A DNA stretch of 64,000 bases from Microvirga ossetica. GTDB taxonomy: Bacteria; Pseudomonadota; Alphaproteobacteria; Rhizobiales; Beijerinckiaceae. How positions within the stretch are numbered: position 1 is the first letter of the stretch; each line of letters starts with the position of its first letter. The DNA lies in assembly GCF_002741015.1 (NCBI RefSeq), contig NZ_CP016616.1, forward strand, positions 5,779,141-5,843,140. The letters run 5' to 3'. Position numbers and translations under genes: made by a program. The notes beneath the pieces were generated by a model, which ran no database searches, was not told where the DNA came from, and worked only from the letters and a program-made list of their open reading frames with translations. Below, piece by piece: positions 1 through 9,513 of the stretch.

Positions 1-7
1 TCAGACC

Positions 8-109
8 ATGCTTCGCTTCATCCTCGAGACCACCGCCGAAATTGCTTCGCTCGCCATGTTCGGGTCCGCCGTGGCAATCTGGGCTCTGGTTCTTTCTCCC
101 ATCGCTTGA
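8..109 (+). CDS. Small single-span membrane peptide, 33 aa
   Basis: A short open frame beginning MLRFILETTAEIAS and ending LVLSPIA, followed by two adjacent stops (TGA and, after one codon, none needed). Residues 10-31 are almost wholly hydrophobic and would span a membrane once. The upstream ribosome site lies outside or at the very edge of the window, so the start is not supported by a Shine-Dalgarno. Small conserved membrane peptides of this kind occur upstream of dnaE in related bacteria, which is recollection and not shown here. Function unknown; it could be chance coding. Confidence 0.4.
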   Translation: MLRFILETTAEIASLAMFGSAVAIWALVLSPIA

Positions 110-119
110 TAGCAGCCGT

Positions 120-147
120 CCACAGGAGATCCTGTGGATTCACAGGA
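120..147. promoter_or_regulatory. Alternating inverted repeat upstream of dnaE
   Basis: CCACAGGA, two bases, TCCTGTGG, three bases, then CACAGGA again. The first two arms form a perfect 8-bp inverted repeat and the last two a perfect 7-bp one, so the middle arm can pair with either neighbour. It lies about 70 bp before the dnaE start. It could be an operator, or an RNA switch if transcribed. The internal TGTGGATTC resembles a degenerate DnaA box. No regulator is identified. Confidence 0.4.
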
Positions 148-216
148 AGGAAGTCCTTCAATCCTTTCTTAGAAAAGAATCGTGCCACTATGCGCGCCAT
201 CGACGAGTAGAGTTTC

Positions 217-3200
217 ATGGCGCGCATTCTTCACGATATCGGCTTTGTCCACCTGCATGTGCATTCCTCGTATTCGCTGCTCGAGGGTGCCCTGAAGATT
301 GCGCAGCTCGCCAAGCTCGCGGCGGCGGACAAGCAGCCGGCGCTCGCGCTCACCGACACCAACAATCTCTTCGGCGCCCTCGAGTTTTCCGAAAAGCTCG
401 CGGGTTCCGGCATCCAGCCCATCGCCGGCGTGCAGCTCTCGGTCTGCTTCGAGGAGGCGGACCCGGTCGCCCGCGTGGTGCCGCAGCCTGCGAACATCGT
501 GCTGCTGGCTCAGAACGAGGAGGGCTACCGCAATCTCATGCGCCTGGTCAGCCACGCCTATTTCGGCGTGCCGCTCGGGGAGGATCCGCGCGTTGCGGCT
601 CCGGTCCTCTCCGCTCACAGCGAGGGCCTGATCGCGCTGACGGGCGGCTTCACCGGCCCCCTCGATTCTGCGCTGCGCCACGGCGGACGCCAGGATCTGG
701 CCCAAGCGCGGCTCGACATCCTCAAGAGCGCCTTCGGCCATCAGCTCTATGTCGAGATCCAGCGGCACGGATTGCAGGATGAGCGGCCGATCGAGGGAGA
801 AATGCTGGCGCTCGCCGAACGCAATGGCCTGCCCGTCGTGGCGGCGAACGAGCCCTTTTTCTCGGCGTCGAAGGATTATGAGGCGCACGACGCGCTGCTT
901 GCGATCGCGGAGGGGCAGATCGTCTCCAACGACAAACGCCGCCGCCTGTCGCCGGAGCATCATTTCAAAACGCGTCAGCAGATGATGGAGCTGTTCGCGG
1001 ACCTGCCGGACGCGCTGCAGGCGAGCGTCGAGATCGCCATGCGCTGCGCCACGCGCGTGAAGACCCGCAAACCCATCCTCCCGAGTTTCGGAACGGGCGC
1101 CGACGCCGCCAGCCTCGACGAAGGCGAGGAGCTGAAGCGCCAGGCGGAGGAGGGGCTCGCCGAGCGCCTCGCCGTGCACGGCACCGCACCGGGCCTGACC
1201 GAGCAGGATTACCGCGACCGCCTCGACTACGAGATCACGATCATCCGGAACATGAAGTTCCCCGGCTACTTCCTGATCGTGGCCGATTTCATCAAATGGG
1301 CGAAGGACCACGATATTCCGGTGGGCCCCGGCCGCGGTTCGGGCGCGGGCTCGCTGGTTGCCTACGCGCTGACCATCACCGATCTCGATCCCCTGCGCTT
1401 CGCGCTCCTCTTCGAGCGCTTCCTCAATCCGGAACGCGTGTCGATGCCGGATTTCGATATCGACTTCTGCGTCGAGGGGCGCGAGCGCGTCATCGAATAC
1501 GTGCAGCAGCGCTATGGCGAAGAGCAGGTCGCGCAGATCATCACCTTCGGTACGCTGCTCGCCCGCGGCGTGATGCGCGACGTCGGCCGCGTGCTCGAAA
1601 TGCCCTACGGCCAGGTCGACAAGCTGACCAAGCTCGTGCCGCAGAACCCGGCCAATCCGGTCACCCTCGCGCAAGCCATCGAGGGCGAGCCGAAGCTCCA
1701 GGCGGCCATCGACGAGGAGCCGGTCGTCAAGCGCATGCTCGACATCGCGCAGAAGCTCGAAGGCCTGCACCGGCACGCCTCGACCCATGCCGCCGGCGTC
1801 GTGATCGGCGATCGGCCACTGCAGGAGCTGGTGCCGCTCTATCGCGATCCGAAGACCGGCATGCGCGTGACCCAGTTCAACATGAAATGGGTGGAGCAGG
1901 CGGGCCTCGTGAAGTTCGACTTCCTCGGCCTGAAGACCCTGACCGTCCTGCGCACCGCTGTCGATCTCATCCGGCGAAAAGGGATCGAGGTCGATCTCTC
2001 GGCGTTGCCGCTGGATGACCGCAAAACCTACGAGATGCTCCAGCGCGGCGAGACGGTCGGCGTGTTCCAGGTGGAATCGGCCGGCATGCGCAAGGCCCTC
2101 GTCGAGATGGAGGCCGACCGCTTCGAGGATATCATCGCCCTCGTCGCGCTCTATCGCCCGGGCCCGATGGCCAATATCCCGGTCTATTGCGCCCGCAAGC
2201 TCGGTAAGGACGAGCACAACAAGAAGCACTGGTATCCCCACGACAAGCTCGAGCCGATCCTGCGCGAGACCTTCGGCATCATCGTCTACCAGGAGCAGGT
2301 GATGGAGGTAGCGAAGGTCCTCTCCGGCTATTCGCTCGGCGATGCCGACCTTCTGCGCCGCGCCATGGGCAAGAAGATCAAGTCCGAGATGGACGCCCAG
2401 CGCGAGCGGTTCGTTTCCGGTGCGAAGGAGGGCGGCCTCGACAAGGCGAATGCCAACGAGATCTTCGATCTTCTCGCGAAGTTCGCGGATTACGGCTTCA
2501 ACAAGAGCCACGCTGCCGCCTATGCGCTGGTCGCGTTCCAGACCGCCTATCTGAAGGCCAATTTCCCGGTCGAGTTCATGGCGGCGTCCATGACGCTCGA
2601 TCTCGACAACACCGACAAGCTCTCCGAATTCCGCCGCGAGGCGCAGCGTCTCGGCTTCAAGGTCATCCCGCCGTCGATCAACCGCTCCCGCGTGGTCTTC
2701 GACGTTCAATACGATTCCGAGGGCAAGGGCGAGATTCTCTATGCGCTTGCCGCCATCAAGGGCGTGGGGCGCCAGGCCATCGAGAGCGTGATCGAGGCGA
2801 GGGGCGACAAGCCGTTCACGGATCTCGCGGATTTTGCCCGGCGCATCAACCCGCGCATGCTCAACAAGCGAACGCTGGAGAACCTGATCGCGGCCGGCGC
2901 CTTCGACGAGCTGGAGCCGGACCGGGCGAGGGCCTGCGCCTCCATCGACGCGATGATGAGCCTCGCGCAGCAATCCCACGAGGCCGCGAACGGCGGCATG
3001 GTCGACATGTTCGGCGGCGTTGCCGCGGCGGGCGTGCAGCTGCGCATCGGACCTTACGAGCCATGGCCCGCGGCTGAGCGGCTGCAGCGGGAATACGATG
3101 CCGTCGGATTCTTCCTGTCCGGCCATCCGCTCGACGAATACGGAGATCTCCTCAAGAAGCTGAGGGTACAGACCTGGGTGGAATTCTGCCGCTCGGTGAA

Positions 3201-3690
3201 GGCCGGCAATTCCGTCGGCCGGGTGGCTGCAACGGTGCTCGATCGGCAGGAGCGCCGCACCAAGACCGGCAACAAGATGGGCATTCTCACCCTATCGGAT
3301 CAGACCGGGCAGTTCGAGGCCATCATCTTCTCGGAGGGCCTTCAGCGCCTCCGCGAAGTCCTTGAGCCCGGATCCGCCGTGGTCCTCATGCTGCAGGCCG
3401 GCCTCGAGGGCGAGGAGGTGAGGGCGCGCATCGGCATGGCGGAGCCGCTCGACGAGGCGGTCGCCAAGCACCAGAAGAGCATGCGCATCTTCCTGCGCGA
3501 CGAACGTCCGATCATGAGCGTCTATGAGCGGCTCAAGGGACGGGGTGAGGGAGAGGTGTCCCTCGTTCTCATTCTCGACGACGGCGACCGGGAGGTCGAG
3601 GTCAAGCTGCCCGGCAAGTACATGGCGACGCCCCAGATCGCCGGAGCGCTGCGCGCGGTCCCGGGCGTCGTAGACGTGCATATGAACTAG
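217..3690 (+). CDS. dnaE: DNA polymerase III subunit alpha
   Basis: Replicative DNA polymerase that copies both strands within the DNA polymerase III holoenzyme. The 1157-residue length is typical for DnaE1. An N-terminal PHP domain opens with HLHVHS (residues 12-17). The palm-domain catalytic aspartates are seen in PDFDIDF (Asp412, Asp414). A helix-hairpin-helix region follows, and an OB-fold lies at roughly residues 1000-1080. The start MARILHDIGFVHLHVHS places the PHP motif at its usual distance from the N terminus. The frame is intact. An alternating inverted repeat lies about 70-95 bp upstream. Confidence 0.97.
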   Translation: MARILHDIGFVHLHVHSSYSLLEGALKIAQLAKLAAADKQPALALTDTNNLFGALEFSEKLAGSGIQPIAGVQLSVCFEEADPVARVVPQPANIVLLAQNEEGYRNLMRLVSHAYFGVPLGEDPRVAAPVLSAHSEGLIALTGGFTGPLDSALRHGGRQDLAQARLDILKSAFGHQLYVEIQRHGLQDERPIEGEMLALAERNGLPVVAANEPFFSASKDYEAHDALLAIAEGQIVSNDKRRRLSPEHHFKTRQQMMELFADLPDALQASVEIAMRCATRVKTRKPILPSFGTGADAASLDEGEELKRQAEEGLAERLAVHGTAPGLTEQDYRDRLDYEITIIRNMKFPGYFLIVADFIKWAKDHDIPVGPGRGSGAGSLVAYALTITDLDPLRFALLFERFLNPERVSMPDFDIDFCVEGRERVIEYVQQRYGEEQVAQIITFGTLLARGVMRDVGRVLEMPYGQVDKLTKLVPQNPANPVTLAQAIEGEPKLQAAIDEEPVVKRMLDIAQKLEGLHRHASTHAAGVVIGDRPLQELVPLYRDPKTGMRVTQFNMKWVEQAGLVKFDFLGLKTLTVLRTAVDLIRRKGIEVDLSALPLDDRKTYEMLQRGETVGVFQVESAGMRKALVEMEADRFEDIIALVALYRPGPMANIPVYCARKLGKDEHNKKHWYPHDKLEPILRETFGIIVYQEQVMEVAKVLSGYSLGDADLLRRAMGKKIKSEMDAQRERFVSGAKEGGLDKANANEIFDLLAKFADYGFNKSHAAAYALVAFQTAYLKANFPVEFMAASMTLDLDNTDKLSEFRREAQRLGFKVIPPSINRSRVVFDVQYDSEGKGEILYALAAIKGVGRQAIESVIEARGDKPFTDLADFARRINPRMLNKRTLENLIAAGAFDELEPDRARACASIDAMMSLAQQSHEAANGGMVDMFGGVAAAGVQLRIGPYEPWPAAERLQREYDAVGFFLSGHPLDEYGDLLKKLRVQTWVEFCRSVKAGNSVGRVAATVLDRQERRTKTGNKMGILTLSDQTGQFEAIIFSEGLQRLREVLEPGSAVVLMLQAGLEGEEVRARIGMAEPLDEAVAKHQKSMRIFLRDERPIMSVYERLKGRGEGEVSLVLILDDGDREVEVKLPGKYMATPQIAGALRAVPGVVDVHMN

Positions 3691-3748
3691 GGGCGCCTGC
3701 CGGACACGCGGGAATCCCCGTTCGAAAGCCACCGGAATACGTGCCGCC

Positions 3749-4213
3749 ATGGATAGCCCGCTCTCCGATGTCCTCCTCACCGTCGAGGCCGATCCCGATG
3801 CCTTTGCGGAGGAGATCGAGGCGCATCTCCTTGCGTCCCTGCGGCAGAACATTCCCGCAAGCGACTATGCCCCCTTCGGCATCGTGGCCCGGAACGCGCA
3901 GGGCGAGATCCTGGGCGGCCTGATCGGCGGGACCTCCTATGGCTGGCTGCTCGTCAAGATGCTGTGGGTCGCCGACGAGGCCCGCGGGCAGCGTCTGGGC
4001 ACGAGAATCATGACACTCGCGGAGGACGTTGTCCGCGAGCGGGGATGTCATGGGGCGTGGCTCGACACGTCGAGCCGGCGCGCCAGGCGTTTCTATGAAA
4101 AGCTTGGCTATGAAGCCTTTGGAATATTGGAGAATCGGGATGGCGAGAGGCCTGAAGGCCACGCCCGCTTCTTTCTGGGCAAGCGTTTTGCGCCTCCGGA
4201 GGAGGGGCCCTGA
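3749..4213 (+). CDS. GNAT family N-acetyltransferase
   Basis: Predicted cytoplasmic acetyltransferase of 154 residues, a usual size for a single GNAT domain. The acetyl-CoA pyrophosphate loop is visible as RGQRLGT near residues 79-85, followed by the helix containing MTLAEDVVRERG, and the C-terminal RRFYEKLGYE segment typical of the family. The substrate cannot be told from sequence. It sits between dnaE and rpsB on the same strand, 58 bp after dnaE, and may be read through from it. Nothing suggests an antitoxin partner next door. Confidence 0.85.
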   Translation: MDSPLSDVLLTVEADPDAFAEEIEAHLLASLRQNIPASDYAPFGIVARNAQGEILGGLIGGTSYGWLLVKMLWVADEARGQRLGTRIMTLAEDVVRERGCHGAWLDTSSRRARRFYEKLGYEAFGILENRDGERPEGHARFFLGKRFAPPEEGP

Positions 4214-4376
4214 GCCTCCACTTGGTGCCGGCATTCCCCGGCTTGCATTTCGGCGCCTTTACCCCTATATGCGCCCACATCCCACACGCGGAATCCCCTC
4301 ATGAGCCCATGAGGAAACCCCGGTGGCCGGCTCGACCGGTCCACTGTTCCGCGGAGGCTTAACCGGAGAATAAACT

Positions 4377-5399
4377 ATGGCGCTTCCCGATTTTTCGATG
4401 CGCAGCCTGCTCGAGGCTGGCGCGCATTTTGGACACCAGTCCCACCGTTGGAACCCGAAGATGGGTCAATACATCTTCGGCACCCGCAACAACATCCACA
4501 TCATCGACCTCGCCCAGACGGTTCCGATGCTGCACCGCGCCCTCCAGGCCGTCAGCGATACGGTCTCCAAGGGCGGCCGCGTGCTCTTCGTCGGCACGAA
4601 GCGTCAGGCTGCTGACGCCGTCGCCGATGCGGCCAAGCGTTCGGCTCAGTACTACGTCAACGCCCGCTGGCTCGGAGGCATGCTGACCAACTGGAAGACG
4701 ATCTCCGGCTCGATCTCGCGCCTGCGCAAGGTCGACGAGATCCTTTCCGGCGGCGGCCAGGGCCTTACGAAGAAAGAGCGCCTCATGCTCGCCCGCGAGA
4801 AGGAGAAGCTCGAGCGCGCTCTCGGCGGCATCAAGGACATGGGCGGCACGCCCGACCTGATCTTCATCATCGACACCAACAAGGAGCAGCTGGCGATCCA
4901 GGAGGCCAAGCGCCTCGGAATCCCGGTGGCCGCCATCGTCGACACGAACTGCGATCCGGACGGCATCACCTTCCCGGTCCCGGCCAACGACGACGCCGGC
5001 CGCGCGATTTCGCTCTATTGCGATCTGGTCGCCCGCGCCGCTCTCGACGGCATCTCCCGCGGCGCCGGCGCCATGGGCATCGATATCGGCGAGTCCGAGA
5101 ACCCGATGGCCGAGGAGCTTCCGGCAGCCGAGACGGCGACCGCCGCCTACGAAGGCGAGCAGTTCGAGCGTCTGGCCGCCCCCCGCGGCGCTCCGGACGA
5201 CCTGACCAAGCTGAACGGCGTCGGTCCGCAGCTCGAGAAGAAGCTGAACGAAGCCGGCATCTTCCACTACTGGCAGCTTGCCGCCATGCAGCCGGGCGAT
5301 GTCGCCCAGCTCGACAAGGACCTTAAGCTGAACGGCCGTCTCGAGCGTGATGGCTGGATCAACCAGTCCCGCTCGATGATCGAAGCCGCTGCTGCGTAA
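4377..5399 (+). CDS. rpsB: 30S ribosomal protein S2 with C-terminal extension
   Basis: Small-subunit ribosomal protein. The N terminus ([20 protein letters not shown]) and the [10 protein letters not shown] segment are diagnostic. GGAG stands a few bases before the ATG. At 340 residues it is about 100 longer than the classic S2. From about residue 270 an extra domain reads [20 protein letters not shown], a helix-hairpin-helix-like motif followed by a helical tail, which is reported as a lineage feature of alphaproteobacterial S2. A GC-rich leader of about 160 bp precedes the gene and could hold the usual S2 autoregulatory site. tsf follows, separated by a hairpin. Confidence 0.97.
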   Translation: MALPDFSMRSLLEAGAHFGHQSHRWNPKMGQYIFGTRNNIHIIDLAQTVPMLHRALQAVSDTVSKGGRVLFVGTKRQAADAVADAAKRSAQYYVNARWLGGMLTNWKTISGSISRLRKVDEILSGGGQGLTKKERLMLAREKEKLERALGGIKDMGGTPDLIFIIDTNKEQLAIQEAKRLGIPVAAIVDTNCDPDGITFPVPANDDAGRAISLYCDLVARAALDGISRGAGAMGIDIGESENPMAEELPAAETATAAYEGEQFERLAAPRGAPDDLTKLNGVGPQLEKKLNEAGIFHYWQLAAMQPGDVAQLDKDLKLNGRLERDGWINQSRSMIEAAAA

Positions 5400-5443
5400 C
5401 TGTCCCGGCGCAGCATCATGCAGCGCCGCTTGAACGATTGATC

Positions 5444-5472
5444 GAGCCCGGCGTTCCACGAGCGCCGGGCTC
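5444..5472 (+). terminator. Perfect 10-bp hairpin between rpsB and tsf
   Basis: GAGCCCGGCG and CGCCGGGCTC pair perfectly around a 9-base loop. No T-tract follows, so this is probably a partial terminator or an mRNA-stabilising stem that sets the S2 to EF-Ts ratio, not a full stop. Confidence 0.5.
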
Positions 5473-5504
5473 CCTCTATGCATGAACCTTTGAAAGGAAA
5501 AGCC

Positions 5505-6434
5505 ATGGCGAACATCACCGCTGCGATGGTGAAAGAGCTGCGCGAGACGACCAGCGCCGGCATGATGGACTGCAAGACCGCGCTCGCCGAGACCAACGGC
5601 GACATGGAGGCCGCGATCGACTGGCTCCGCAAGAAGGGCCTGTCGAAGGCCGCCAAGAAGGCTGGCCGCGTGGCCGCCGAGGGTCTGGTTGCCGTCGAGT
5701 CGTCCGGTCACACCGCGACGATCCTCGAGGTCAACTCCGAGACCGACTTCGTCGCCCGCAACGATGGGTTCCAGGCCTTCGTCCGCGAAGCCGCCAAGAT
5801 CGGCCTGATGGGCAACGGCACCATCGAGTCACTCGAGGCTGCTCACTTCCCCGGTTCGCAGACGACCGTGAAGGATCGCCTGCAGGAGCTGATCGCCACC
5901 ATCGGCGAGAACATGACCCTGCGCCGCATCGCGAAGCTCGAAGTGTCCAAGGGCGTGATTGCGTCCTACGTCCACAACGCGGTGACGGAAGGCCTCGGCA
6001 AGATTGGCGTCCTCGTGGCGCTCGAGTCCGAGGGCGACGTGACCGTTCTCGGCACGCTCGGCCGCCAGATCGCCATGCACGTGGCTGCCACGAACCCAGT
6101 CGCCCTCGATGCCTCCGGCGTCGACCAGGCGACCGTCGAGCGCGAGAGCGCCATCCTGCGCGACAAGAACGCCGGCAAGCCGGATCACGTCATGCAGAAG
6201 ATCATCGAGAGCGGCCTGAAGAGCTACTTTAAGGAGGTCACCCTCCTGGAGCAGCCCTTCGTGCACGATCCTTCGAAGACCGTGACCCAGGTGCTCAAGG
6301 AAGCCGAGTCCAAGGCCGGCAAGCCGGTGACCCTCAAGGCCTTCGTCCGCTACGCCCTCGGCGAGGGCATCGAGAAGGAAGAGGCTCCGGACTTCGCAGC
6401 GGAAGTCGCCGCCCAGGCCGGTCTCAAGGCCTAA
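5505..6434 (+). CDS. tsf: Translation elongation factor Ts
   Basis: Guanine-nucleotide exchange factor that recycles EF-Tu from GDP to GTP. The N-terminal UBA-like segment ([20 protein letters not shown]) and the TDFV motif of the core (SETDFVARN) are both present, and 309 residues is a normal length. The start is the ATG preceded by GAAAGGAAA; a further in-frame ATG 27 bp upstream lacks a ribosome site. It follows rpsB after a hairpin and is closed by a strong terminator. The rpsB-tsf pairing is nearly universal in bacteria. Confidence 0.97.
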   Translation: MANITAAMVKELRETTSAGMMDCKTALAETNGDMEAAIDWLRKKGLSKAAKKAGRVAAEGLVAVESSGHTATILEVNSETDFVARNDGFQAFVREAAKIGLMGNGTIESLEAAHFPGSQTTVKDRLQELIATIGENMTLRRIAKLEVSKGVIASYVHNAVTEGLGKIGVLVALESEGDVTVLGTLGRQIAMHVAATNPVALDASGVDQATVERESAILRDKNAGKPDHVMQKIIESGLKSYFKEVTLLEQPFVHDPSKTVTQVLKEAESKAGKPVTLKAFVRYALGEGIEKEEAPDFAAEVAAQAGLKA

Positions 6435-6447
6435 ATCGAACCCAGGT

Positions 6448-6475
6448 AAAACGGCGGCTCTCCAGCCGCCGTTTT
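6448..6475 (+). terminator. Rho-independent terminator after tsf
   Basis: AAAACGGCGGCT and AGCCGCCGTTTT form a perfect 12-bp stem with a CTCC loop, ending in a short T run. It separates the rpsB-tsf unit from pyrH. Confidence 0.85.
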
Positions 6476-6503
6476 CATGAGAGGATTCGAAAAGAAAGGT
6501 CTG

Positions 6504-7220
6504 ATGATGGCAACGTTCCGGCGCATCCTGGTGAAGCTCTCGGGAGAGGCCCTGATGGCCCCCGACGGGTATTGGCTCGACACGCAGATTCTTTCGTCCC
6601 TGGCGGCGGACCTCGCAGCAGCCACCCGCGCCGGCTTCGAGATCGCCGTCGTCATCGGCGGCGGCAACATCATCCGCGGCGCCCGCATGAGCGCTGCCGG
6701 CTGGATCGACCGACCCACCGCCGATTCCATGGGCATGCTCGGCACGGTCATGAATTCGCTGGCCATCGAGACCGCCCTGAACGCGGCTGGCGTTCCGGCC
6801 CGGACCATGTCGGCCGTTTCCATGCCGACCATCTGCGAGACTTACGCCCGCCAGCCGGCCCTGCACCATCTCGACAAAGGTCAGGTGGTCGTCCTCGCCG
6901 GCGGCACCGGCAACCCGTTTTTCACCACCGACACTGCCGCCGTGCTCCGGGCGGCCGAGCTGCGCTGCGATGCCGTCCTGAAGGCCACGCAGGTCGACGG
7001 CGTCTATTCGGCCGATCCTAAGAAGGATCCCAATGCGATCCGATTCGACCGCCTGACCCATGACGAGGCCATCGCCAGGGACCTGAAGGTCATGGACACG
7101 GCGGCCTTCGCGCTCGCCCGCGAGAGCAGGCTGTCGATCATCGTGGGCTCGGTCCATGCTCCCAGCTCCGTGACCGCCCTTCTTCAGGGGAAAGTGCCGT
7201 CTACGGTCGTCGCCCCTTGA
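6504..7220 (+). CDS. pyrH: UMP kinase
   Basis: Phosphorylates UMP to UDP in pyrimidine nucleotide synthesis, usually as a cytoplasmic hexamer. It is an amino-acid-kinase fold protein with KLSGEAL near the N terminus, the glycine-rich GGGNIIRG loop, and ATQVDGVYSADP in the ATP-binding part. The length is 238 residues. The start MMATFRR has AAAGG six bases upstream; the frame extends nine codons further back but without a better ribosome site. frr follows after a hairpin, the standard pyrH-frr arrangement. Confidence 0.96.
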   Translation: MMATFRRILVKLSGEALMAPDGYWLDTQILSSLAADLAAATRAGFEIAVVIGGGNIIRGARMSAAGWIDRPTADSMGMLGTVMNSLAIETALNAAGVPARTMSAVSMPTICETYARQPALHHLDKGQVVVLAGGTGNPFFTTDTAAVLRAAELRCDAVLKATQVDGVYSADPKKDPNAIRFDRLTHDEAIARDLKVMDTAAFALARESRLSIIVGSVHAPSSVTALLQGKVPSTVVAP

Positions 7221-7221
7221 T

Positions 7222-7248
7222 CCAAGGGTCTTGATGCAGGACCCTTGG
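7222..7248 (+). other. Hairpin between pyrH and frr
   Basis: CCAAGGGTC and GACCCTTGG form a perfect 9-bp stem around a 9-base loop directly after the pyrH stop. There is no T-tract. It probably modulates or stabilises the pyrH-frr transcript. Confidence 0.5.
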
Positions 7249-7290
7249 AAGCGTAAGCCCGTTAAATAGTTCGCGTAAGGACAGAATCTG

Positions 7291-7851
7291 ATGGCTACGA
7301 CCTTTGATCTCGCCGATGTGAAGCGCCGCATGCAGGGCGCCATCAACGCTTTCAAGAACGACCTGGCCAGCCTGCGGACCGGGCGCGCCTCGCCGAACCT
7401 GCTCGATCCGCTCCAGATCGATGCCTATGGCGCTATGATGCCGATTTCGCAGGTTGCCACCGTGAACGTGCCGGAGCCGCGCCTGCTCAGCGTCCAGGTC
7501 TGGGACCGGGGCATGGTCGCCGCCGTCGAGAAGGCGATCCGGGAATCCGACCTCGGCCTCAATCCGCAGACAGAGGGTCAGGTGATCCGCCTGCGCATCC
7601 CTGAGATGAACGAGCAGCGCCGCAAGGAGATGGTGAAGGTCGCGCACAAATACACCGAAGAGGCGAAGGTCGCGGTCCGCCACGTGCGCCGCGACGGTCT
7701 CGACCTGCTCAAGAAGCTTGAGAAGGACAGCGCCATCAGCGAGGATGACGGAAAGCGCCACGCCGACCAGGTGCAGAAGGCGACGGACCAGTTCGTCGCC
7801 GAGATCGACACCCTTCTGGCGGCGAAGGAAAAGGAAATCATGCACGTCTGA
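7291..7851 (+). CDS. frr: Ribosome recycling factor
   Basis: Acts with EF-G to split post-termination ribosomes. The 186-residue protein shows the family's hallmarks: [12 protein letters not shown] near the N terminus, the NIR-like segment replaced by [18 protein letters not shown], and a long C-terminal helix with [20 protein letters not shown]. The length is the usual 185-186. It lies about 70 bp after pyrH and is followed 28 bp later by uppS, so the genes from pyrH to cdsA are probably one transcript. Confidence 0.97.
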   Translation: MATTFDLADVKRRMQGAINAFKNDLASLRTGRASPNLLDPLQIDAYGAMMPISQVATVNVPEPRLLSVQVWDRGMVAAVEKAIRESDLGLNPQTEGQVIRLRIPEMNEQRRKEMVKVAHKYTEEAKVAVRHVRRDGLDLLKKLEKDSAISEDDGKRHADQVQKATDQFVAEIDTLLAAKEKEIMHV

Positions 7852-7879
7852 TCCTTAAGGCGTGCATCGGGATGGAAAC

Positions 7880-8647
7880 ATGAGCGGTGAAGCCAAACGG
7901 ACGGCTCCCGACCTGGCCGGCAAGGAAGCAGGCGAGGGGATGCCGGCCCATGTTGCCATCATCATGGATGGGAACGGCCGTTGGGCAGCCCAGAGGGGGC
8001 TGCCCCGGTTCGAGGGTCACCGGCGCGGGGTCGAGGCGATCCGCCGGGCCGTGCGCACCGCCGGCGATCTCGGCATCCGCTACCTGACCGTCTACAGCTT
8101 CTCGGCCGAGAACTGGCGCCGTCCGGCCCAGGAGGTCTCGGACCTGATGGGCCTGCTGAAACGCTTCGTCCGGCACGATCTCGCAGAACTCCACGCCAAC
8201 AACATCCGCGTCAGGATCATCGGCGAGCGCGAAGGGCTGGCCTCCGACATCCGGCTGCTGCTCGACGAGGCCGAGCACCTCACGCGCGTCAATACGGGCC
8301 TGACCCTCGTCATCGCCTTCAACTATGGCGGGCGCCAGGAAATCGTCTCCGCTATGCGTGCCCTTGCCCGCCGGGTGAAGGAGGGCACGCTCGACCCCGC
8401 TGCCATCGATATGGATACGGTGGGAGCCGCTCTCGACACTCATGACATCCCGGATCCCGATCTGGTCATCCGCACCTCGGGCGAGCAGCGGGTGTCGAAC
8501 TTCCTGACCTGGCAGACGGCCTATTCCGAATTCGTCTTCCTGCCTTGCTTCTGGCCGGATTTCGACGAGGCGGCATTCAAGGCGGCGATCGACGAGTTCT
8601 GCAGGCGCGACCGCCGCTTCGGCGGCTTGAGCGCCCGGGCGGGCTGA
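7880..8647 (+). CDS. uppS: Undecaprenyl diphosphate synthase (cis-prenyltransferase)
   Basis: Condenses isopentenyl diphosphate onto farnesyl diphosphate to make the C55 lipid carrier for peptidoglycan and O-antigen. The catalytic MDGNGRWA is present (Asp30), as are the C-terminal [11 protein letters not shown] and a WQTAYSEF segment. The ATG chosen is preceded by GGGATGGA; a GTG six codons earlier is an alternative start. The 255-residue length is typical. cdsA starts two bases after the stop, so the two are translationally linked. It uses products of the isoprenoid pathway that includes Dxr and IspDF in this window. Confidence 0.95.
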   Translation: MSGEAKRTAPDLAGKEAGEGMPAHVAIIMDGNGRWAAQRGLPRFEGHRRGVEAIRRAVRTAGDLGIRYLTVYSFSAENWRRPAQEVSDLMGLLKRFVRHDLAELHANNIRVRIIGEREGLASDIRLLLDEAEHLTRVNTGLTLVIAFNYGGRQEIVSAMRALARRVKEGTLDPAAIDMDTVGAALDTHDIPDPDLVIRTSGEQRVSNFLTWQTAYSEFVFLPCFWPDFDEAAFKAAIDEFCRRDRRFGGLSARAG

Positions 8648-8649
8648 CG

Positions 8650-9507
8650 ATGGTCTCAGACCAAGGCTCGTCCTTGCCCTCCAAACCGAAGCCGGCCCCA
8701 TCGCAGGAACTGACGACCCGGGTTCTCTCCGCCATCGTCATGATCGCCGTCGCTCTCCTGACCGCCTATTGGGGCGGCTGGCCCTTCGCACTGCTCTGGC
8801 TCGCTGCCGGCATTGCCGTCATGGTCGAGTGGACGAGCATGACGGGCGCTGAGCCGCGCCGTTTGGTGCAGGCCATCCTCGGAATTGGCCTTGCCGTTCT
8901 GAGCATTCTCTTCATGGTCGATGCCGGTCCGGGCCTTTTCCTCGCGGCGGGGATTGCCTTCCCGGCGGCGGCCGCTCTCGCGGCCCGCGGGACAACCGGC
9001 AAGGTGTGGGCCGTTGCAAGCTTCGCCTATGCCGCCGTGATCGTCCTGATCCCACCCATGGTGCGCGACCACCTCGATCTCGGGATCCTCGGCCTTCTGT
9101 GGATGTTCGCAGTCGTCTGGGCGACTGATATTGCCGCCTACTTCACCGGCCGGACCTTCGGTGGGCCGAAGCTGTGCCCGGCGATCAGCCCGAAGAAGAC
9201 CTGGTCCGGTTTCATCGGCGGAGTTATCGCTGCGGCGCTCGGCGGGCTCCTGGTGGCCACGGCCGGCAATCGTTACGGTCTGAGCCTGCCGTTTGGCCTG
9301 CCCGGCATCGCGGTTCTCTCCATTGTCGCCTCCATTGCAAGCCAGATCGGGGATCTCGGAGAATCCGCTCTCAAGCGCCATTGCGACGTCAAGGATTCGA
9401 GCCATCTCATTCCAGGACATGGTGGCGTGATGGACCGTCTCGACGGCTTTTGGGCCGTGTGCCTCATCGTAGCGCTCGCACTTCTGACCGCTCGTTTCAC
9501 CGCATAG
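8650..9507 (+). CDS. cdsA: Phosphatidate cytidylyltransferase
   Basis: Inner-membrane enzyme that makes CDP-diacylglycerol from CTP and phosphatidate, the branch point of phospholipid synthesis. At least seven hydrophobic segments are visible. The family signature near the C terminus reads ALKRHCDVKDSSHLIPGHGG followed by VMDRLDG, with the preceding SPKKTWSGF also conserved. The start MVSDQGSS lies two bases after uppS; the frame stays open upstream but only inside uppS. 285 residues. It is followed by dxr after 6 bp. Confidence 0.95.
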   Translation: MVSDQGSSLPSKPKPAPSQELTTRVLSAIVMIAVALLTAYWGGWPFALLWLAAGIAVMVEWTSMTGAEPRRLVQAILGIGLAVLSILFMVDAGPGLFLAAGIAFPAAAALAARGTTGKVWAVASFAYAAVIVLIPPMVRDHLDLGILGLLWMFAVVWATDIAAYFTGRTFGGPKLCPAISPKKTWSGFIGGVIAAALGGLLVATAGNRYGLSLPFGLPGIAVLSIVASIASQIGDLGESALKRHCDVKDSSHLIPGHGGVMDRLDGFWAVCLIVALALLTARFTA

Positions 9508-9513
9508 GGATCG

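Noticed and set aside
169..3126. Long minus-strand open frame of 985 codons opposite dnaE
   Set aside because: It mirrors the GC-rich codon pattern of dnaE. It has no ribosome site or recognisable motif, and dnaE is certain on the other strand.
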